From: Sipunculus nudus
Taxonomy: Eukaryota > Annelida > Sipuncula > Golfingiida > Sipunculidae
Assembly (NCBI GenBank): GCA_026874595.1
Contig: CM049320.1
Span: 31,408,214-31,472,213 of the forward strand
DNA length: 64,000 nucleotides
Direction of reading: 5' to 3'
Every line of letters starts with the position of its first letter. Position 1 is the first letter of the stretch. Below the pieces are notes generated by a model. The model was given only the letters and a program-made list of their open reading frames with translations. It was not told the origin of the DNA and ran no database searches. The position numbers and the translations under genes were made by a program. Shown here piece by piece: positions 26,579 to 40,273 of this stretch.

Positions 26579-29500
26579 AGCTCAGCTGACTTTCAGTCAT
26601 GCTGTGCTATAGCGATGGGTCTTTGTCCGTCGTACTTCCGTTTGTCCGTCCGGCCGGCCGTCCGGCCGTCCGGCCGGCCGTCCGTCCGTTAGCAGGGCAC
26701 AAATCGTAACCGTAGAGGCTAGGGCCATGAACCCTATGCAGTCTTAGAGGTTATAAAAAGATCTCCTTGCAAACCTGAAATTAGGTCACTGTGACCTATA
26801 TTCTCGAAGTTATGGGGTGTGTTTGCACCCCTCAGAAATAACTCTTTGAGACAAAATTTTCATCCCAAACCTTCCATCTTTCACATACAGCTCACCTACC
26901 AACAGGGGAAGAACCATAATTTTTTTAGGTCAAAAGGTCAAAGGTCAAGGGCACAGGAGCCTCTTCTTTGAAAAGCACTTGGATGCATTTTAAGCTAACC
27001 CTTTCATCCCAATTCTTTGATCTTTCACATATGGCTCACCTACTAAGTTGGAGAAGAATCCTATAGATTTTGAGGTCACAAGGTCAAAGGTCAGGGTCAC
27101 AGGATCCACTTCTTTGAAAAGGTTGTGGACACATTTCAAGCTAGACTTTTCATTCCAAACCTTTCAGCACTGATATCGCTTCTCTGCCAACAGGGGAAAA
27201 GACCTGTTGATTTTGAGGTCAAAGGTCAAGGCCACAGCACCCACTTCTTGCATGGAGTCATTTTCAGGCAAACTTTTCAATCTGTACCTTCCATCTGTCA
27301 TATATGACTTACCTACCAATAAGGGAAGAAGCCTATTGATGTTGAGGTCAAAAAGTCAAAGGTCAAGGTCACAATATTTAATTGTTCTAAATGCTTGTGA
27401 GCATATTTCAAGTGTAACTGTTCAACCCAAACCTTCAGTCTTTCACATATGCCACATCTATGCATCACTCAGTTTGACTCAAACTTCATATTTCTGGGTC
27501 TTTCTGCTTGAATAAATAACTTATTGATTTTGGGGTCAGCTGGTCAGCAGGTTAAAGGTTGCAGGTCAAAGTTATTCACCCATTGGTTGCCAAGTAATTA
27601 CACCAGATATTAAGTGGTTAGTAGTTACCCATCATTTAGAAAAAATCCAGTTAATATATGGGCAAAAGGCCAAGGTCATAGGTCAGGGATGTTCACAATT
27701 ACTTATTTTATAGATCATCTCTATTTTTCTTGTATATATAACCATCCCACTCCAGCTTGTACATCTCCCTGTGTGGCTGTAATTGTGAGTGACACTGTTG
27801 ACATATGACTCCCTTTTGTATCAGCCTATTAAGTGATAAGGCTCAGTGATAAGTACCTCGTTACTTTATAACAAAAACACTGTTGTCTGAATGCTTCAGC
27901 CAGGCATTAAGACTATGAGAGTATAGTTTTAAGGTTTAGCTACTGATTTTAGCTACTGGGAACATTTTGCATTTTATTTTATGGAATCCTAGCAATAAAC
28001 TTAGTTTCCTAGATATCTGAATATTTTAATATATATCAGCACATATAAAAGCAAGTGTTTGTTCTCATAATATTGGATGTGTACCTTGATTTAGGATGGC
28101 TTTCTGTTTTATTTCAAGACTCTTAGTCATGCTTTCTGCATTTCTTTTCTTTCAGGTTTGGCAGTTTACCTACCCTGCTGACCGCATTGAAAAGCAGAGT
28201 GATAATAAAAAATATTGGACTTAGACTTTTTACAATTGCATATCTATAAATATGATATGAGTGCCTGGACATGCATTTTGAATTATTTTGGGCATTCATT
28301 ACTGGATAATTTGCCCCAAGTTTGGTCTCTTATTGGAGAATGTGGGATATCAAATGTCATACTTGTCAGAAATCCATTATGTCTGCCAGTTAGCCACCTT
28401 AGAAATTATTTCTTCAGTGCAGTTTCAGTAATTTTTCTTTAATGTTTGGTCCGATTTAGAGAATGTTTGTTGTCTGATTTCAGACTTGTCAGAAGTCCAA
28501 TATGGCCACCAGGCAACCATCTTTTAATTCCTTTTGATCATATTATCTCAAGAACAGTAAAAGTGAATGCAGTTGGATGTATATTTATGTAATCTTGTAA
28601 AGGATTGGGTCAAATATTTCTGAATAAATATTACCATCATTTATAAAAGTGCAGTACAGTTGGCTTGTATTGAATAAAAATTCATACAGAAGCACCTGTT
28701 TCTCAATAATTGTATCCGCCAAAACAGAGTTTTGCGGATACTATGTTTTAAGCTGCACGCCGCCGCCGCCGCCGTGTAGGTGTCTTGAGAACTCCTCCAT
28801 AACCGCTGGGCGGAATTTTACGAAACCCGGGATTATGTTCAGGTCACCTTTGAACTGCTGCACCCCGATTTTGTTTTGACCTCTGACCTTTCCTCTGCGC
28901 TCTGTGTCAGTTTGTGCGTCTGTTTCCACACATAAACCCACATATCTCGGGAACAGTTTAACCGATCAGGAAATTTTTTTTGCACAGATGTAGCCCTTGG
29001 AGAGCTGTTTAACATACACAAAAAATGGTGGCGCCACCTGCAACCATGTTTGCACAGTGTCCATCTGTTTGTCTGCCTTGGGTTAAAATCACTCATATCT
29101 CTGCAGTGGTTTGACTAATTCACCTGAAATTCCGCATGTTTATACAAATATAGCCCTGGGATAGCTTTATAACATACACAACAAAAGGTGGCGCCACCTG
29201 CAACCATGTTTGCACAGTGTCCATTTGTTCATCTGCCTGGGGTTAAAATCACTCATATCTCTGCGGTGGTTTGACTAATTCACCTAAAATTCAGCATTTG
29301 TATACGTCCTTTTACAGCTTTTCTGATTTTATGACAGGTGGCGCCACCTACATTAACGTTTACGCTGCAGACATCCAAGCTCATATCTTGGGAACCGTTT
29401 GACCGATTGAGCCAAATTTTGCATGTGTATAGATCTCACATAGCTCTGTATCATACGCAAAACTGGTGGCGCCACCTGCAGCCATTTTTGCACAGCTCCT

Positions 29501-30371
29501 GTCTATTTGTCTGCCATGGGATAAAATCACTCATATCTCTGCAGTGGTTTGACATATCTGCCTAAAATTTTGCAGGTTTATACATCCACGACAGCTCTCT
29601 TGATTTTATGACAGGTGGCGCCACCTACATTCTACATTTATGCAGCAGATATCCAAGCTCATATCTTGGGAACCATTTGACTGATTGGGCCAAAGTTTTG
29701 CATGTGTATAGTTCTCACATGGCTCTTTATCATACGCAAAACTGGTGGCGCCACCTGCAGCCATTTTTTCACAGCGTCCATCTGTTTGTCTGCCAAGGGC
29801 AAAAATTACTCATATACATGTAGTGGTTTTACTTATCTGCCTTAAATTTTGCATATGTATACAACTTGGACAGCTTTCTGGATTTTGTGGTAGGTGGCGC
29901 AACCTACATACACAATGGGGCTGCAGACATCCATGCTTATATGCAACACTTCACTCTATTTCCCCTTGCCACTCAATCCATGCCTCACTTCACCAGTTCC
30001 ACTCTGATTTAGGCGGATACATGTAGTCGCTTGTCGACTACCCGTATTCTAGTTCTGGCATGTATTTCCTTTATTTTTGCTATATATTTTGATCTTATAT
30101 TTGCCCTTTGTGGAGTTCCTTTTGAGACTGACAGGTTTCAAGCAAGCTGTTGGAATAGTTCATGATTGCTTAACAATCATGCATTTTCCTCAGACCATCA
30201 ATTCACTGTGTTTTAACCAGACATAGGTGATATATATTTCTGTTGTCATAGAAAATTTTCAACAAATTGGCAAATTGGTTCTTCACAATTTGACTGGAAG
30301 TTGTGAATCTCAGTCCATGATGTCACAGGTCATGCATGGCAGCTGAGCGTCATGACCCATGGGTCATTTGT
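26579..30371 (+). mobile_element. Element A, copy 2
   Basis: The duplicated counterpart of 13955-17715. The right-end hairpin here reads GACCCATGGGTC, a perfect palindrome; copy 1 has one substitution. DR1 motifs lie at 26935, 27081 and 27216. The GGTGGCGCCACC array runs from about 29027 to 29890 and contains the 34-bp segment missing in copy 1. Confidence 0.6.
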
Positions 30372-31430
30372 TTCCATGGACCTGCCCGGAAAACACTGAA
30401 AAAAATGTGCAAACGTGTGATTCCTAAAGGTGGTCATATATAGAGTTTCTGGACTGGTCCACAGTTTAAGGCTTGACGCTAACAACAATACTGGACCGCT
30501 TATTCCTGGACCGAATTTATAAACATTTATGCGAAACAGATGATTTTAATGGATTGATTTCATGGATATATTTTCATCCTACAAATCTTGTAACTAACCT
30601 CTCAAGGAAAGTCTCTTAGCTATGTAAATGTATCTAAAATAATGGCAGCTTGTATAGTTTAATAAAGGTGTATTATTTTATATATATATATATATATATG
30701 TATATATTTTTTTTTCTGAGACCGTAAAGGGTAATTTTTGGTTATTTACCTATGATTGAAGTGACATGTTACCCATTAGAGTCAGTGCCACCTGTTCTGT
30801 TGCACATTGCTGATGCTTTTTCTGATGTTTCACTTTGTATCAAAGTATAATAAGAACAATTCCTATACATTAACTACATTAAATGCAGCCCTATACTATC
30901 TAAACTTTGTCAATCCGCAGCCTTCCCTACCTAGCAAAGTCTTTGATTCAACCCAGCCCCCCCCCCCCCCATCCTGCCCAATTTAGTTTATGCTCTAACC
31001 ACCATGCCCCCCCCTGCGCTTTTAACATAAAATATTCTACTGTTGTCAAATTATTTACAAAAAATTGTTATTTTATATTTGTAATTCAGAAATCAAACCA
31101 CGTCTTGCGATAGATTATAATATTGCATTTATTGCCAGGTTGACTGTGTATGTGATATAATTGGTTTAAGTTAAATATTTTACCAAATAAGCACATCAAC
31201 TACAATTTTAATTTATTTTAATTATATTTTACTTGATGGACTAAGCCGCTTGGACTGGTCCACCTACTGGACCGGACTGCATACGGCTGAACCATACAAG
31301 GACCAGACCGCTTATGTGTTGGACCAGAATTCCAGGGGGTGGTTCTGTCCTGTCCGCACCTCTAGTCATATAATATACTCATACAAGATACATTCAGGCT
31401 ATTAGCTTGCCTAGGATATCTATAATTTTT

Positions 31431-33324
31431 AGCTCAGCTGACTGTAAGTCATCTGAGCTATAGTCGTGGTCCTTTGTCCGTCGTCCGTCCGGCCGGCCGT
31501 CAGGCCGTTAACAGGGCACGTTTTAAAACCGTTGGATCTATGTATCCAAAATTTTGCATACCATTAGATGTCCACAAAATCTGCTACCATACCGAAAATT
31601 GGGTCATTAGGACTTTGTTCCTTTGAGATATTAAGGAAAAACCTCCATTTTCCATAAAAAATCCATTGTTACACTTCAAGGCTGTCTAATGTCAAAACCA
31701 CTGATCTGTTTTTGATCATATTTAGTATTCATATTCTTCCATACAATTTCTATAATCAGACCAAAAATTATGTCTATATTAGGTATTATATTGAAGTTAT
31801 GGGCCAAAATATAATGCAATTTTTTAAAAATCATTAAATATATTTACTCACCTAACATGAGAATTGCTGAAGCTGGAGACTTTTTGTTCAGGTATATAAC
31901 TTTATTTAATCAATATTCAATTGTTTACCCAAAATTAGATCTGAATTTTGCAAATTTTTCAAGTTATTAGCATAAATAAAAAGTCAGTACCTTAAATTTT
32001 GTCCAACTTTGGCAATGGCACATTTTTTCCCCGTAAGCACTGTTGATTTAATTTTCACAGCATATATACATATGGATTTGATCTGTTAAAATCTGAAATT
32101 TCAAAGGAATTGATCATGAAGAGTAGCTTTTATTCAAGTTTTCATACACCATGTCAAGTGTTGTTTACATCTAGCCCACCCTGTATCACAGCCTTCACTT
32201 GCATTATGTAACCCACCCCAGGCAGCTTGCCTTGGCCCAGCTTGGCCACTACTAACAGGCTTCCACTCTGCCCTGCTACCCCCCCCCCCCCCCTAGATGG
32301 TGCATTAACTAGATGAATGTTATAATTTTCTGTATTTTCATTTATTCTTGGCTATGCTACATTTTAGATTTTGAATTGTACCACCAGGGTTACAATGATT
32401 AAAGTGCACATTTAATTGTGTCCACAAAGTGGTGTATTGCTATGAAAGTGTGGATGTTTATCAGATAAGTAAATTCTTTCTTCTGAAGAGTAAAAACTTC
32501 ACCAGGTGTGAAATTGACTATTAATTCGAGTAATGAATTATAGCCGAGATAGTAATTAGCACAATGATCTTGTTTGTCCCTCATTCAACCAACAGTGTGT
32601 ATATTTTATTTGAAAATATGTTTTTTTTGATCAAATTTACTGAATCTTTTATTTTATTTAGGTGAATAAAATTAATCATGTACTGAAAACTCCAATGTGC
32701 AACTTTTAAATAGTGATTCAAGGAATAATCTTGTAGATGCAGTGTTGTGGCATTAATTTCTTTTAATTTCAGTTTAAACATTTGTGATTTAAAAATAATG
32801 AATATATGTGTATGCATAATATGACCCAATATGAGCTACTCTCTTGATATATGATGATTGCAACTATTGCAACAATTCTAATATTTTAACTTATAGTTTC
32901 AGTTTTTTATTACAAATTTATAAAACTTGTAAATAAAAAAAATGAATAAGATAAAAACTGTTAATGGAAAAAGTTGATATGCTTAAAAGAATAGGCTTAT
33001 ATATAAACTTAAATGCATTATTCCCTTGAAAGTGAAATAAAGGTATTAGTCCAATCTATCCACTTGCCTGTCCATCCGTATATTTTTCATATGCATCACA
33101 GTATCTCGACACTTTTACTGTTTTTCTTCATGACAGTCTTGTCAGAGTATTAGTTTGCAATCATATATTTAGAACTTTACAATAACCAAGTAGGAGGGTC
33201 CCTTTCCTCTTAGGTTCTCATATGCTTATATAAATGAAAAACATTACAATAGAATATTTTGCATATTTTGCATTTGCAAAAATTTCAAACTTCAGCTGAG
33301 CGCCGTGACCCATGGGTCCCTTGT
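31431..33324 (+). mobile_element. Element B, copy 2, with intact right end
   Basis: The left hairpin is at 31431. The right end is CAGCTGAGCGCCGTGACC followed by CATGGGTC and CCTTGT, ending at 33324. This right end is nearly identical to that of element C at 40240-40273, which confirms family membership. It extends past the end of the tandem duplication, so this copy shows the pre-duplication structure. A poly-C run near 32279-32293 differs in length from copy 1. Confidence 0.7.
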
Positions 33325-34115
33325 TCAAGTCTGGTGTATACCACTATTTTTCTGTTTAATATAATATATTCAGATCTGTTTTGAATATGGGGGTTTCATT
33401 AGTTGTTCATCTGATAAAATAATAGAACTTGTTAAATACACTTCTATTTTGTTTTTTCTGATTCTCTCTTGTTTTATTTGAAATAATAAGTGGAAATAAA
33501 GCATCATATATGTGAATTAGGTGTTTCATGGTAATAACAAGTACATACAGATCAGGGAATTTTATGAGAATAGACCTTGGGTAAAGGTTTAAATTAGCTG
33601 AAAGGATCAGGTTTGACTGGCCATAGAGGAACAAAAAATGAAATTAAACCAGTGTTGGGGCCTCAGCATTAGAAAGACATAAAGTATCATTCAGGAAAAA
33701 ATGGTTACTGTAAAAATTGGATTTAATGAGTTATACCAGGTTTTATTTCAGTAAACTACACGGTTTTCCAAATTCCTAGATATTCCAAATCTTTACCTAG
33801 TTTGCTATGAAATATGCGTCCTTGCTCAGCTAATTTGTAATATAACCGAACCATTTTTTAACATAAACAGCTCCACAAAATTATCTTTCTAAACATACCA
33901 AAATGGAAATAATTGAATAAAAATTAACTGTATGGGAGTATAAAATATAGTACATGTCCCTGCTGATCCATACACCAGTAAGCTACAGTGGCCCACTGTG
34001 TTACACTGAGTGAGAAACCTGATACCTCTGCTGTGGTGATAACAGACCAGCGCTATACACTGCTACACAAGCAGCTCACTCAAGTCATTAAGTGGCCGTA
34101 CTGGTAACTGCTGTG
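33325..34115. other. Unique AT-rich DNA
   Basis: No exon, RNA gene or repeat could be supported. A 75-codon minus-strand frame (33407-33634) has no recognisable content. Confidence 0.4.
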
Positions 34116-34116
34116 T

Positions 34117-34690
34117 ACAATTATCATTGTGGCAGTAGGCAAACGTTTGTCAGTGAATGAAGAACAAGTATTATGGGACGTGTAGTAATATCTTTCTTAG
34201 TGAACGAGGTACAGGTATTATGGTAGGAGTAGGCATATCTCTATCAGTGAATGAGGTGAAAGTATCATGAAAGGCGTAGGCATATCTCTGTCAGTGAATG
34301 AGGTATAAGTATCATGGTGGGAGTAGGCATATCTCTGTCAGTGAATGAGGTACAAGTATCATGGTGGGAGTAGGCATATCTCTGTCAGTGAATGAGGTAC
34401 AAGTATCATGGTAGGGGTAGGCATATCTCTGTCAGTGAACGAGGTACAAGTATCATGGTAGGAGTAGGAATATCTCTGTCAGTGATCGAGGTACAATCAT
34501 CATTTTGGCCGTAGGCAAACCTTTGTCAGTAAATGAGGTACAAGTGTCAAAGTGGGAGTTAGCATATCTCTGTCAGTGAATGAGGTGAAAGTATCATGAA
34601 AGGCGTAGGCATATCTCTGTCAGTGAATGAAGTACAAGCATCATGTTGGGAGTAGGGATAAATCTGTCAGTGCCTGAGGAGCAAGTATAA
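34117..34690. repeat. 47-bp minisatellite, about 12 copies
   Basis: The unit contains TAGGCATATCTCTGTCAGTG then AATGAGGTACAAGTATCATGG. Identical starts at 34321, 34368 and 34415 give a period of 47 bases. Outer copies are more divergent (GGCAAACGTTTGTCAGTGAA at about 34139, GGCAAACCTTTGTCAG near 34511), and the central copies are nearly identical, as expected for unequal exchange. Confidence 0.9.
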
Positions 34691-35229
34691 GGCAGGAGTT
34701 GCGGACACAAGGTCATCTGAAATGTCTTGAGTTTGGTGTTCCCTGTGATGTGTCTTTTGGTCCAATCCTACTTGAACATCTTGGACACGACAGAAGTGGC
34801 TTACACGCCGCTCATGTACATTTTAGCATCGAGTGACAGCTATATCGAGTGAGACGTTACTTTTTGTACTAGGCTATATAAAGGCTGTCAGTTTCATTTA
34901 GCTCTAATTTTCGAAAAAGTTCCTTTTTCATGGGTCTTTTAGAGGGGCCACAGGTATGTGAAAGCTATAAGTGACACCGAGCCCAGTATTATCTTCTGCA
35001 ATGGACATTTATTTTCTATTAATCCAATCCCATTGGTCCATTTGATGCTAATAATCAGACTCATGATAGGTCTTTATAAAGCTGTCTAGCAGCTGTTCAT
35101 CTATTTATCCTGTCAGACAGATACTCCCTGAGGTGAGTATGGTTCTTGGCTTAAAGGTGTGCCAGGTTGAATGTTTTTTATCTGAATCTTGGGATGCGTT
35201 AGACATGTACAGCAGCAGTAAGAAGTTTA

Positions 35230-35720
35230 TTAAGGAAATCCGTAGGTGCTAGGCATACCTCTGCTTGCCCCGCTTCGATTCTCAGTAGCTCGAAGGTGGA
35301 TCCCTCGAAACTCAATGTATTGGTTATGTCCGACAAGGTCTAAAATTCCTTACCTATGCCGTAGAAAGTGATCCTTCTGTCCAAGAAGCCAGAAAAGAAA
35401 GTGTTCTCTGCTTTGGTTGTAATCTTTGTTCTGGCGTCACCTGATTTGCGGATTAGATCCCTGACTGAATTTATCGGAAAGTATACAAAATAATGGGTCT
35501 TGCATGTTGGAGGGACGCAGGCTGAGGGTTCTCTCCGTGCCGTTTATGGGAGTTTTGATCATGCGTAACCTCGTGAATGCTCCCTTTATCAACGTTTATG
35601 ATAGGACAGATGATATAACCTATGCAAATTATTTATTCCCCTCGTTACATCAAAACGACAGAAAGCGCACTTGTCAGTTAGGCCAGCTTTCCAAGCACGC
35701 TGCTGAAAACTAGGGGACAC
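35230..35720. repeat. Segment paralogous to 61140-61470
   Basis: Long matches such as TTCTGGCGTCACCTGATTTG, TGAATTTATCGG.AAGTATACA and GTTTATGGGAG show common descent with the 61.1-kb region. This is one block of a larger rearranged duplication around the DUF268-type gene. A 69-codon frame at 35504 is not conserved in the paralogue. Confidence 0.75.
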
Positions 35721-36604
35721 ATGATTGAGCCTATTTGCTAGTGGAAACTGTGACACACAACACGAATTTATATTTACATATCAATGATGTTCGTTAGATC
35801 ATATCATATATATATATAGAAAAAAATCATATCATTTCCGGCTGTTTTTCTTCTGTTTGGACAACAATCTCCGTTTTCTCAGCGGCAATTGGGAAAAATT
35901 AAACAAAGGTACGAACCCCGGTGATCACTGTAGATATTTTGCACCGGATTACCAAGAACTGTACTCCCTGATCATGTCAGCAAGATTTGGGGGTTGTAAC
36001 CCATGGGGAGTTGGAAAGTGAAGCGAATTGGTATAATCAATACGTGAAGACTAAAGGGCTTGCAACACATTTTTGCTTGACATATCAGTGATATGTCGTC
36101 AGACCCTCCAATGGGCCTAATTTGGTTATAAAATGACAGACTTGATGTACAAGACATCTCTCTTGTGTGGCCTCCAGATTCTCAACTTTATTAGCTGGTA
36201 AGTAAATGACTTTTCCGAGTGACAGATCATATGCACTTGCCGATTATTGGGGTGTAAGATGATAAAAGACGCACAGGAAGAAGGCACAGTAGTTGAACTG
36301 AGAGAATTCACAATAATGTTAACCAGAGGTTTTAGGTAATGGCAGCAATAATTAACCAGCTGTTCTCTCTGCATTCGTGACACTGCTACATTGATCGACT
36401 AAACTCCATTCGATATATATAGATATATCAACATGTGTTATTTTTTTATGATGAAACAGAAATAAGGCACCAGGTGTTGTTGGCATAATTAAATGATTAT
36501 GGCCAGGACTTGTAAACAGTGTGAGGTTTGTTATCTGTTTCAATCGCACAATAGGTATATAACTTGCATGTTCACATCGTTTATATAGCAGGTTAACACC
36601 CACA

Positions 36605-36607
<3 letters not shown>
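35721..36607. other. Non-coding AT-rich stretch with paralogous fragments
   Basis: A piece near 35915-35950 (GGTGATCAC.TGTAGATATTTTGCAC) matches 60270-60297. Minus-strand frames of 61-85 codons are unsupported. Confidence 0.45.
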
Positions 36608-36652
<45 letters not shown>

Positions 36653-36764
36653 CAAGCGACCGTCAATCGTAAGGTCATGGGTTCGATTCCCATGGGCAGT
36701 GAACCGACTTTTCTGTGTATTCATGTTCCATTTCTTTGTACAACGAACCAGCATGGCTATTCAT

Positions 36765-36799
<35 letters not shown>

Positions 36800-36827
36800 T
36801 ATATATATATTTATATATATATATATT
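36608..36827. repeat. (TA)n and (CT)n microsatellites around a tRNA-like piece
   Basis: (TA)n at about 36608-36649, (CT)n at about 36769-36795 and (TA)n again to 36827. Confidence 0.9.
36650..36705 (+). repeat. tRNA-derived SINE fragment
   Basis: GCGACCGTCAATCGTAAGG, then TCATGGGTTCGATTCCCATG. GGTTCGATTCC is a perfect internal B-box (T-arm) and the flanks form a T-stem-like hairpin. The 5' half of a tRNA, with the A box, is not complete, so this is not a functional tRNA gene. An inverted relative lies near 60960-60990. Confidence 0.6.
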
Positions 36828-36879
36828 AGAAACTACCAGTATTTACATTAAAATCTTTAACAAAGTGCGAGGTATGTCT

Positions 36880-37293
36880 TAGTGTATATTTAATCAATTG
36901 ACTGTGTCTAAATCTGCCACTGATAAAATTTATTTGCCAGGGTATGAATGCGAAGGTAGAGTACTACGTTTAGCATCACAATTTATCATTTTAACCCTGC
37001 ACGATGCGTGGGTTATTGTTTTTACTCGATTCTATGTGTGCGTCGGCATGATATGTAAAGAAAGGTATCACGGATGTAATTGAAATTTATTATATAGGTT
37101 AGCTTTGTAAAAACACCCCAAGAAGTTTAATTCAGGTGCAAGTTGCAGCGTAAATAATCCCGGAATGAGCGTTTTATGTAGTTTTATAACATATATGTTT
37201 ACACTAGGAAATAAAATGTGACCATATGGCCATGATTGGAGAGTATGTCATGACATCTCAGTGGAAAATGACGTCAAGCAACGCGACTTTTTT
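36880..37293. repeat. Segment paralogous to 62240-62620 (left flank of element C)
   Basis: Shared strings include GTTTTATAACAT, TTTACACTAGGA and TGTGACCATATGGCCAT. A perfect CRE octamer TGACGTCA at 37269 is TGACGTTA in the paralogue. This homology identifies the empty site of element C. Confidence 0.8.
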
Positions 37294-38840
37294 AGCTCAG
37301 CTGACTATAAGTCATCTGAGCTATAGTCGTGGTCCTTTGTCCGTCGTCCGTCCGTCCGTCCGGCCGTCCGTCCATTAACAGGGCACGTTTAAAAACCGTT
37401 GGACCTACGAATCCAAAATTCTGCATACCAATAGATGTCCCCAAAATCTCCTACCATACCGAAAATTGGGTCATTAGGACTTCGTTCCTTCGAGATATTA
37501 AGAAAAAACCTCCGTTTTCCATATAAAATCCATTGTTACACTTCAAAGCTGCCTAATATCAAAACCACTGATCTGTTTTTGATCATATTTAGTATTCATA
37601 TTTTTCCATACATTTTCTGTGCACATACCAAAAATTAGGTTAGTATCGGGTATTATTTTGAAGTTATTGGCCCAAATATAATGCAGTTTCTTAAAAATCA
37701 GGAAATATATTTGCTCACTTAACATGAGAATTGCTGATGCTGGAGACTTTTTTTCAGGAATATAACTTTATTTAATCAAGATTCAATTGTTTACCTTAAA
37801 TTAGATCTGAATTTTGCAAATTTTTGAAGTTATTAGCATAAATAAAAAATCAATACCTTAAATTTTGTCCAAATTTAGCAATGGCACGTTTTTTCCCTGT
37901 AAGCACTGTTGATTTAATTTTCACAGCATATATACATAAGGGTTTAATCTTTTAAAACCTGAAATTTCAAAGGAATTGTTTGAAAAGAGTAGCTTTTATT
38001 CAAGTTTTCATACACCATGTCAAGTGTTGTTTACATCTGGCCCACCTAGTAATACAGTCTTCACTTGCATTATGTAACCCACCCCAGGCAGATTGCCTTG
38101 GCTTAGCTGGGCCACTACTAGCAGGCTTTCCCTCTGCCCTGCACTCCCCCCCCCCTCCAGCTGGTGCATAAACTCGATGAATGTTATAATTTTCTGTATT
38201 TTATTTTATTTTTGGCTATGCTAATATTAGATTTTGTATTGTACCACCAGGGTTACAATGCTTAAAGTGCACATTTAATTGTGTCCACAAAGTGATGTAT
38301 TGCAATGAAAGTGTGGATGTTAATCAGAGTGCTCATTTAAGATTTTAATTTGTTTGACTTATAACTCATGTTTGTATCAGTTGTTACTTGATACTGGCTA
38401 AATAATCAAAATTTATATTGCTGATCCTTTATTTCAGTTCATAAATTTAAACATTCCCAACTCCAGTTTGCTCCTGGTATAATATTTTGGGTGTTTTGAT
38501 CCTTGGATTAATTTTAACACATGTATTAGTTTCAAAGTTGAGAATAGTTTTCTTTTTTCCTGATACCACTTAAAAATATAAATATTTAAATTTTTCCTGT
38601 TAGTGCTGTGGATTTAATTTTCACAGCATGTACACATTAGCATTTCATCTATTAAAATCTGAAATTTTAAACTAAATGATCAAAAACTGTAGATTTTATT
38701 CAAGTTTCCAGGTACCAAGTCTTCATTGTTTACATCAGGTCAGTATAAATGCAGTGTACTGGGCAGTTACATAACACCTTCAGGTCTGACCTACTGCCAC
38801 TGTGAGTGTCTGGGTCAGGCAGTAATTACCAGAGAGCCTC

Positions 38841-38881
<41 letters not shown>

Positions 38882-38891
38882 TCTGCTTTCC

Positions 38892-38922
<31 letters not shown>

Positions 38923-40273
38923 TCATCCTTATTGCCTCCCTTCCTCCCTCCATCCCATTCTGTTGACAGGTACTATAAACTAGATACATTAGCTATAAAT
39001 GTTGATGCAATTTAGAAATGTGAATCAACTGAAATATTCACAATCACATGTATGTTATACTGTAAATTTATAGTAACATTCGTAAACCTGGATAAAAATT
39101 ATGTAATGAAAAAAAGGAATGAATGCAAATATTGTTAATTTTTTATTGCCTCAGTAGAGTGGGGAAAAAAATGGTTTTCTTTGTTTCTCCATCTTTCTGC
39201 CTGTTTTAAATATTTAATGTTCATGAATAACCTTTTTTTATAAGCACTGTTGAATTTAATTTCATATCCTGTATGTACATGCAAGGGTGTTGTAACTCTC
39301 ACCATCCCCTTCTTCCCACTGAGGCTTTGCTCCTTGGCACTGTGAACAATAGTTTTACGGCTATAGCATAAAATTTAATAATTAAAGAAAATATCTACAG
39401 AGAGACAGAGGCGTTGTTAGTCTGATCATAACACAACACCCCCCCCCCCCCCATCAAGTCATTGCACCTGTGGAGTGGGGATGTTATGGCAACTGTATAC
39501 ATATCATAAAATTGATAAAAAGGGTTTACCAAATAAATTGGATCTCATCAGACAAATGTGTAAACTGTTGAACTGTCAACGGCTTATCAAAATGTAACCA
39601 ACGGAAAGGCATGGTCGGATCTCAAATATTATTTGCAACATTTTCTTCAATCATATAAACCAACCATGGCCCAAATTACCTCTTCCTCTCTAACATTATC
39701 TACATTTCATCATATTTTTAATATTTTAACCTTCTAGGTGGTTCAGTACTGTTGACCATTGTACATGGCAGAAATTATGTCAATATTGTGTAATATGTAG
39801 ATGTGAGGGTCATAAAAATAATGTACCTTGTCAAGACCAATCTTGTCAAGATATCATGTCATACAGTCACAAATTCATAAATCCCCTCATCAGCATAGTT
39901 AATCATAACCTTGTATCTGTCAAATTGAAATATTGCAGTTTTCCATACACTATAGATCCTTCAACAAATAGCCTTATCATCATTATACCACTGCTTAGTA
40001 TACTGTCATTGCATTCATATTTGCTCAAATAAATTGTTTTTTCGACCCCTCCCAAATAAATAAAAAATAAACCACTATATTTTACTCCATATTAATCCAT
40101 CAGTCAGATTATTTCATATATCATTTACTCACATATTACATTATATTCCTTTATAAAAGCCCAACATGACCATGATATTCATAAGCTTTTTCTACTCAAT
40201 ATAGTATAACAATGGTGATACATTTATAGTCCAATCATGATCAGCTGAGCGCCGTGACCCATGGGTCCCTTGT
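37294..40273 (+). mobile_element. Element C, non-autonomous, HINE-like
   Basis: The left end is an AGCTCAGCTGACT hairpin arm, ATA, and the second arm, then GTCCGTCGTCCGTCCGTCC. The right end is TCAGCTGAGCGCCGTG, the palindrome GACCCATGGGTC, then CCTTGT. The paralogous segment at 62616 reads GCGACGTTTACCTGAAATG without the insert, so both ends are independently placed to within a few bases, and no target duplication longer than a base or two is evident. The first kilobase is homologous to element B. The remainder, including a (CT)n tract at about 38838-38925 and poly-C at about 39439-39453, is not obviously shared. No transposition protein is encoded. Confidence 0.75.
38838..38925. repeat. (CT)n microsatellite
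   Basis: Long CT run with a short TTCTGCTTTCC interruption, inside element C. It produces serine/leucine repeat frames that are not genes. Confidence 0.95.

Larger units (their letters stand above)
20626..33290. repeat. 12.6-kb direct tandem duplication, copy 2
   Basis: A second, nearly identical copy of 8009-20625. The largest difference noticed is 34 extra bases after CACCTGCAACCATGT (about 29209) relative to copy 1. The copy ends at 33290, where sequence continues into the intact right end of element B. Confidence 0.95.

Noticed and set aside
36650-36705. Functional tRNA gene
   Set aside because: Only the T-arm and B box are intact. There is no acceptor stem or proper A box, and relatives are dispersed, so it is a SINE fragment.
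38726-39015. Serine/leucine-rich frames
   Set aside because: Translation of a (CT)n microsatellite.
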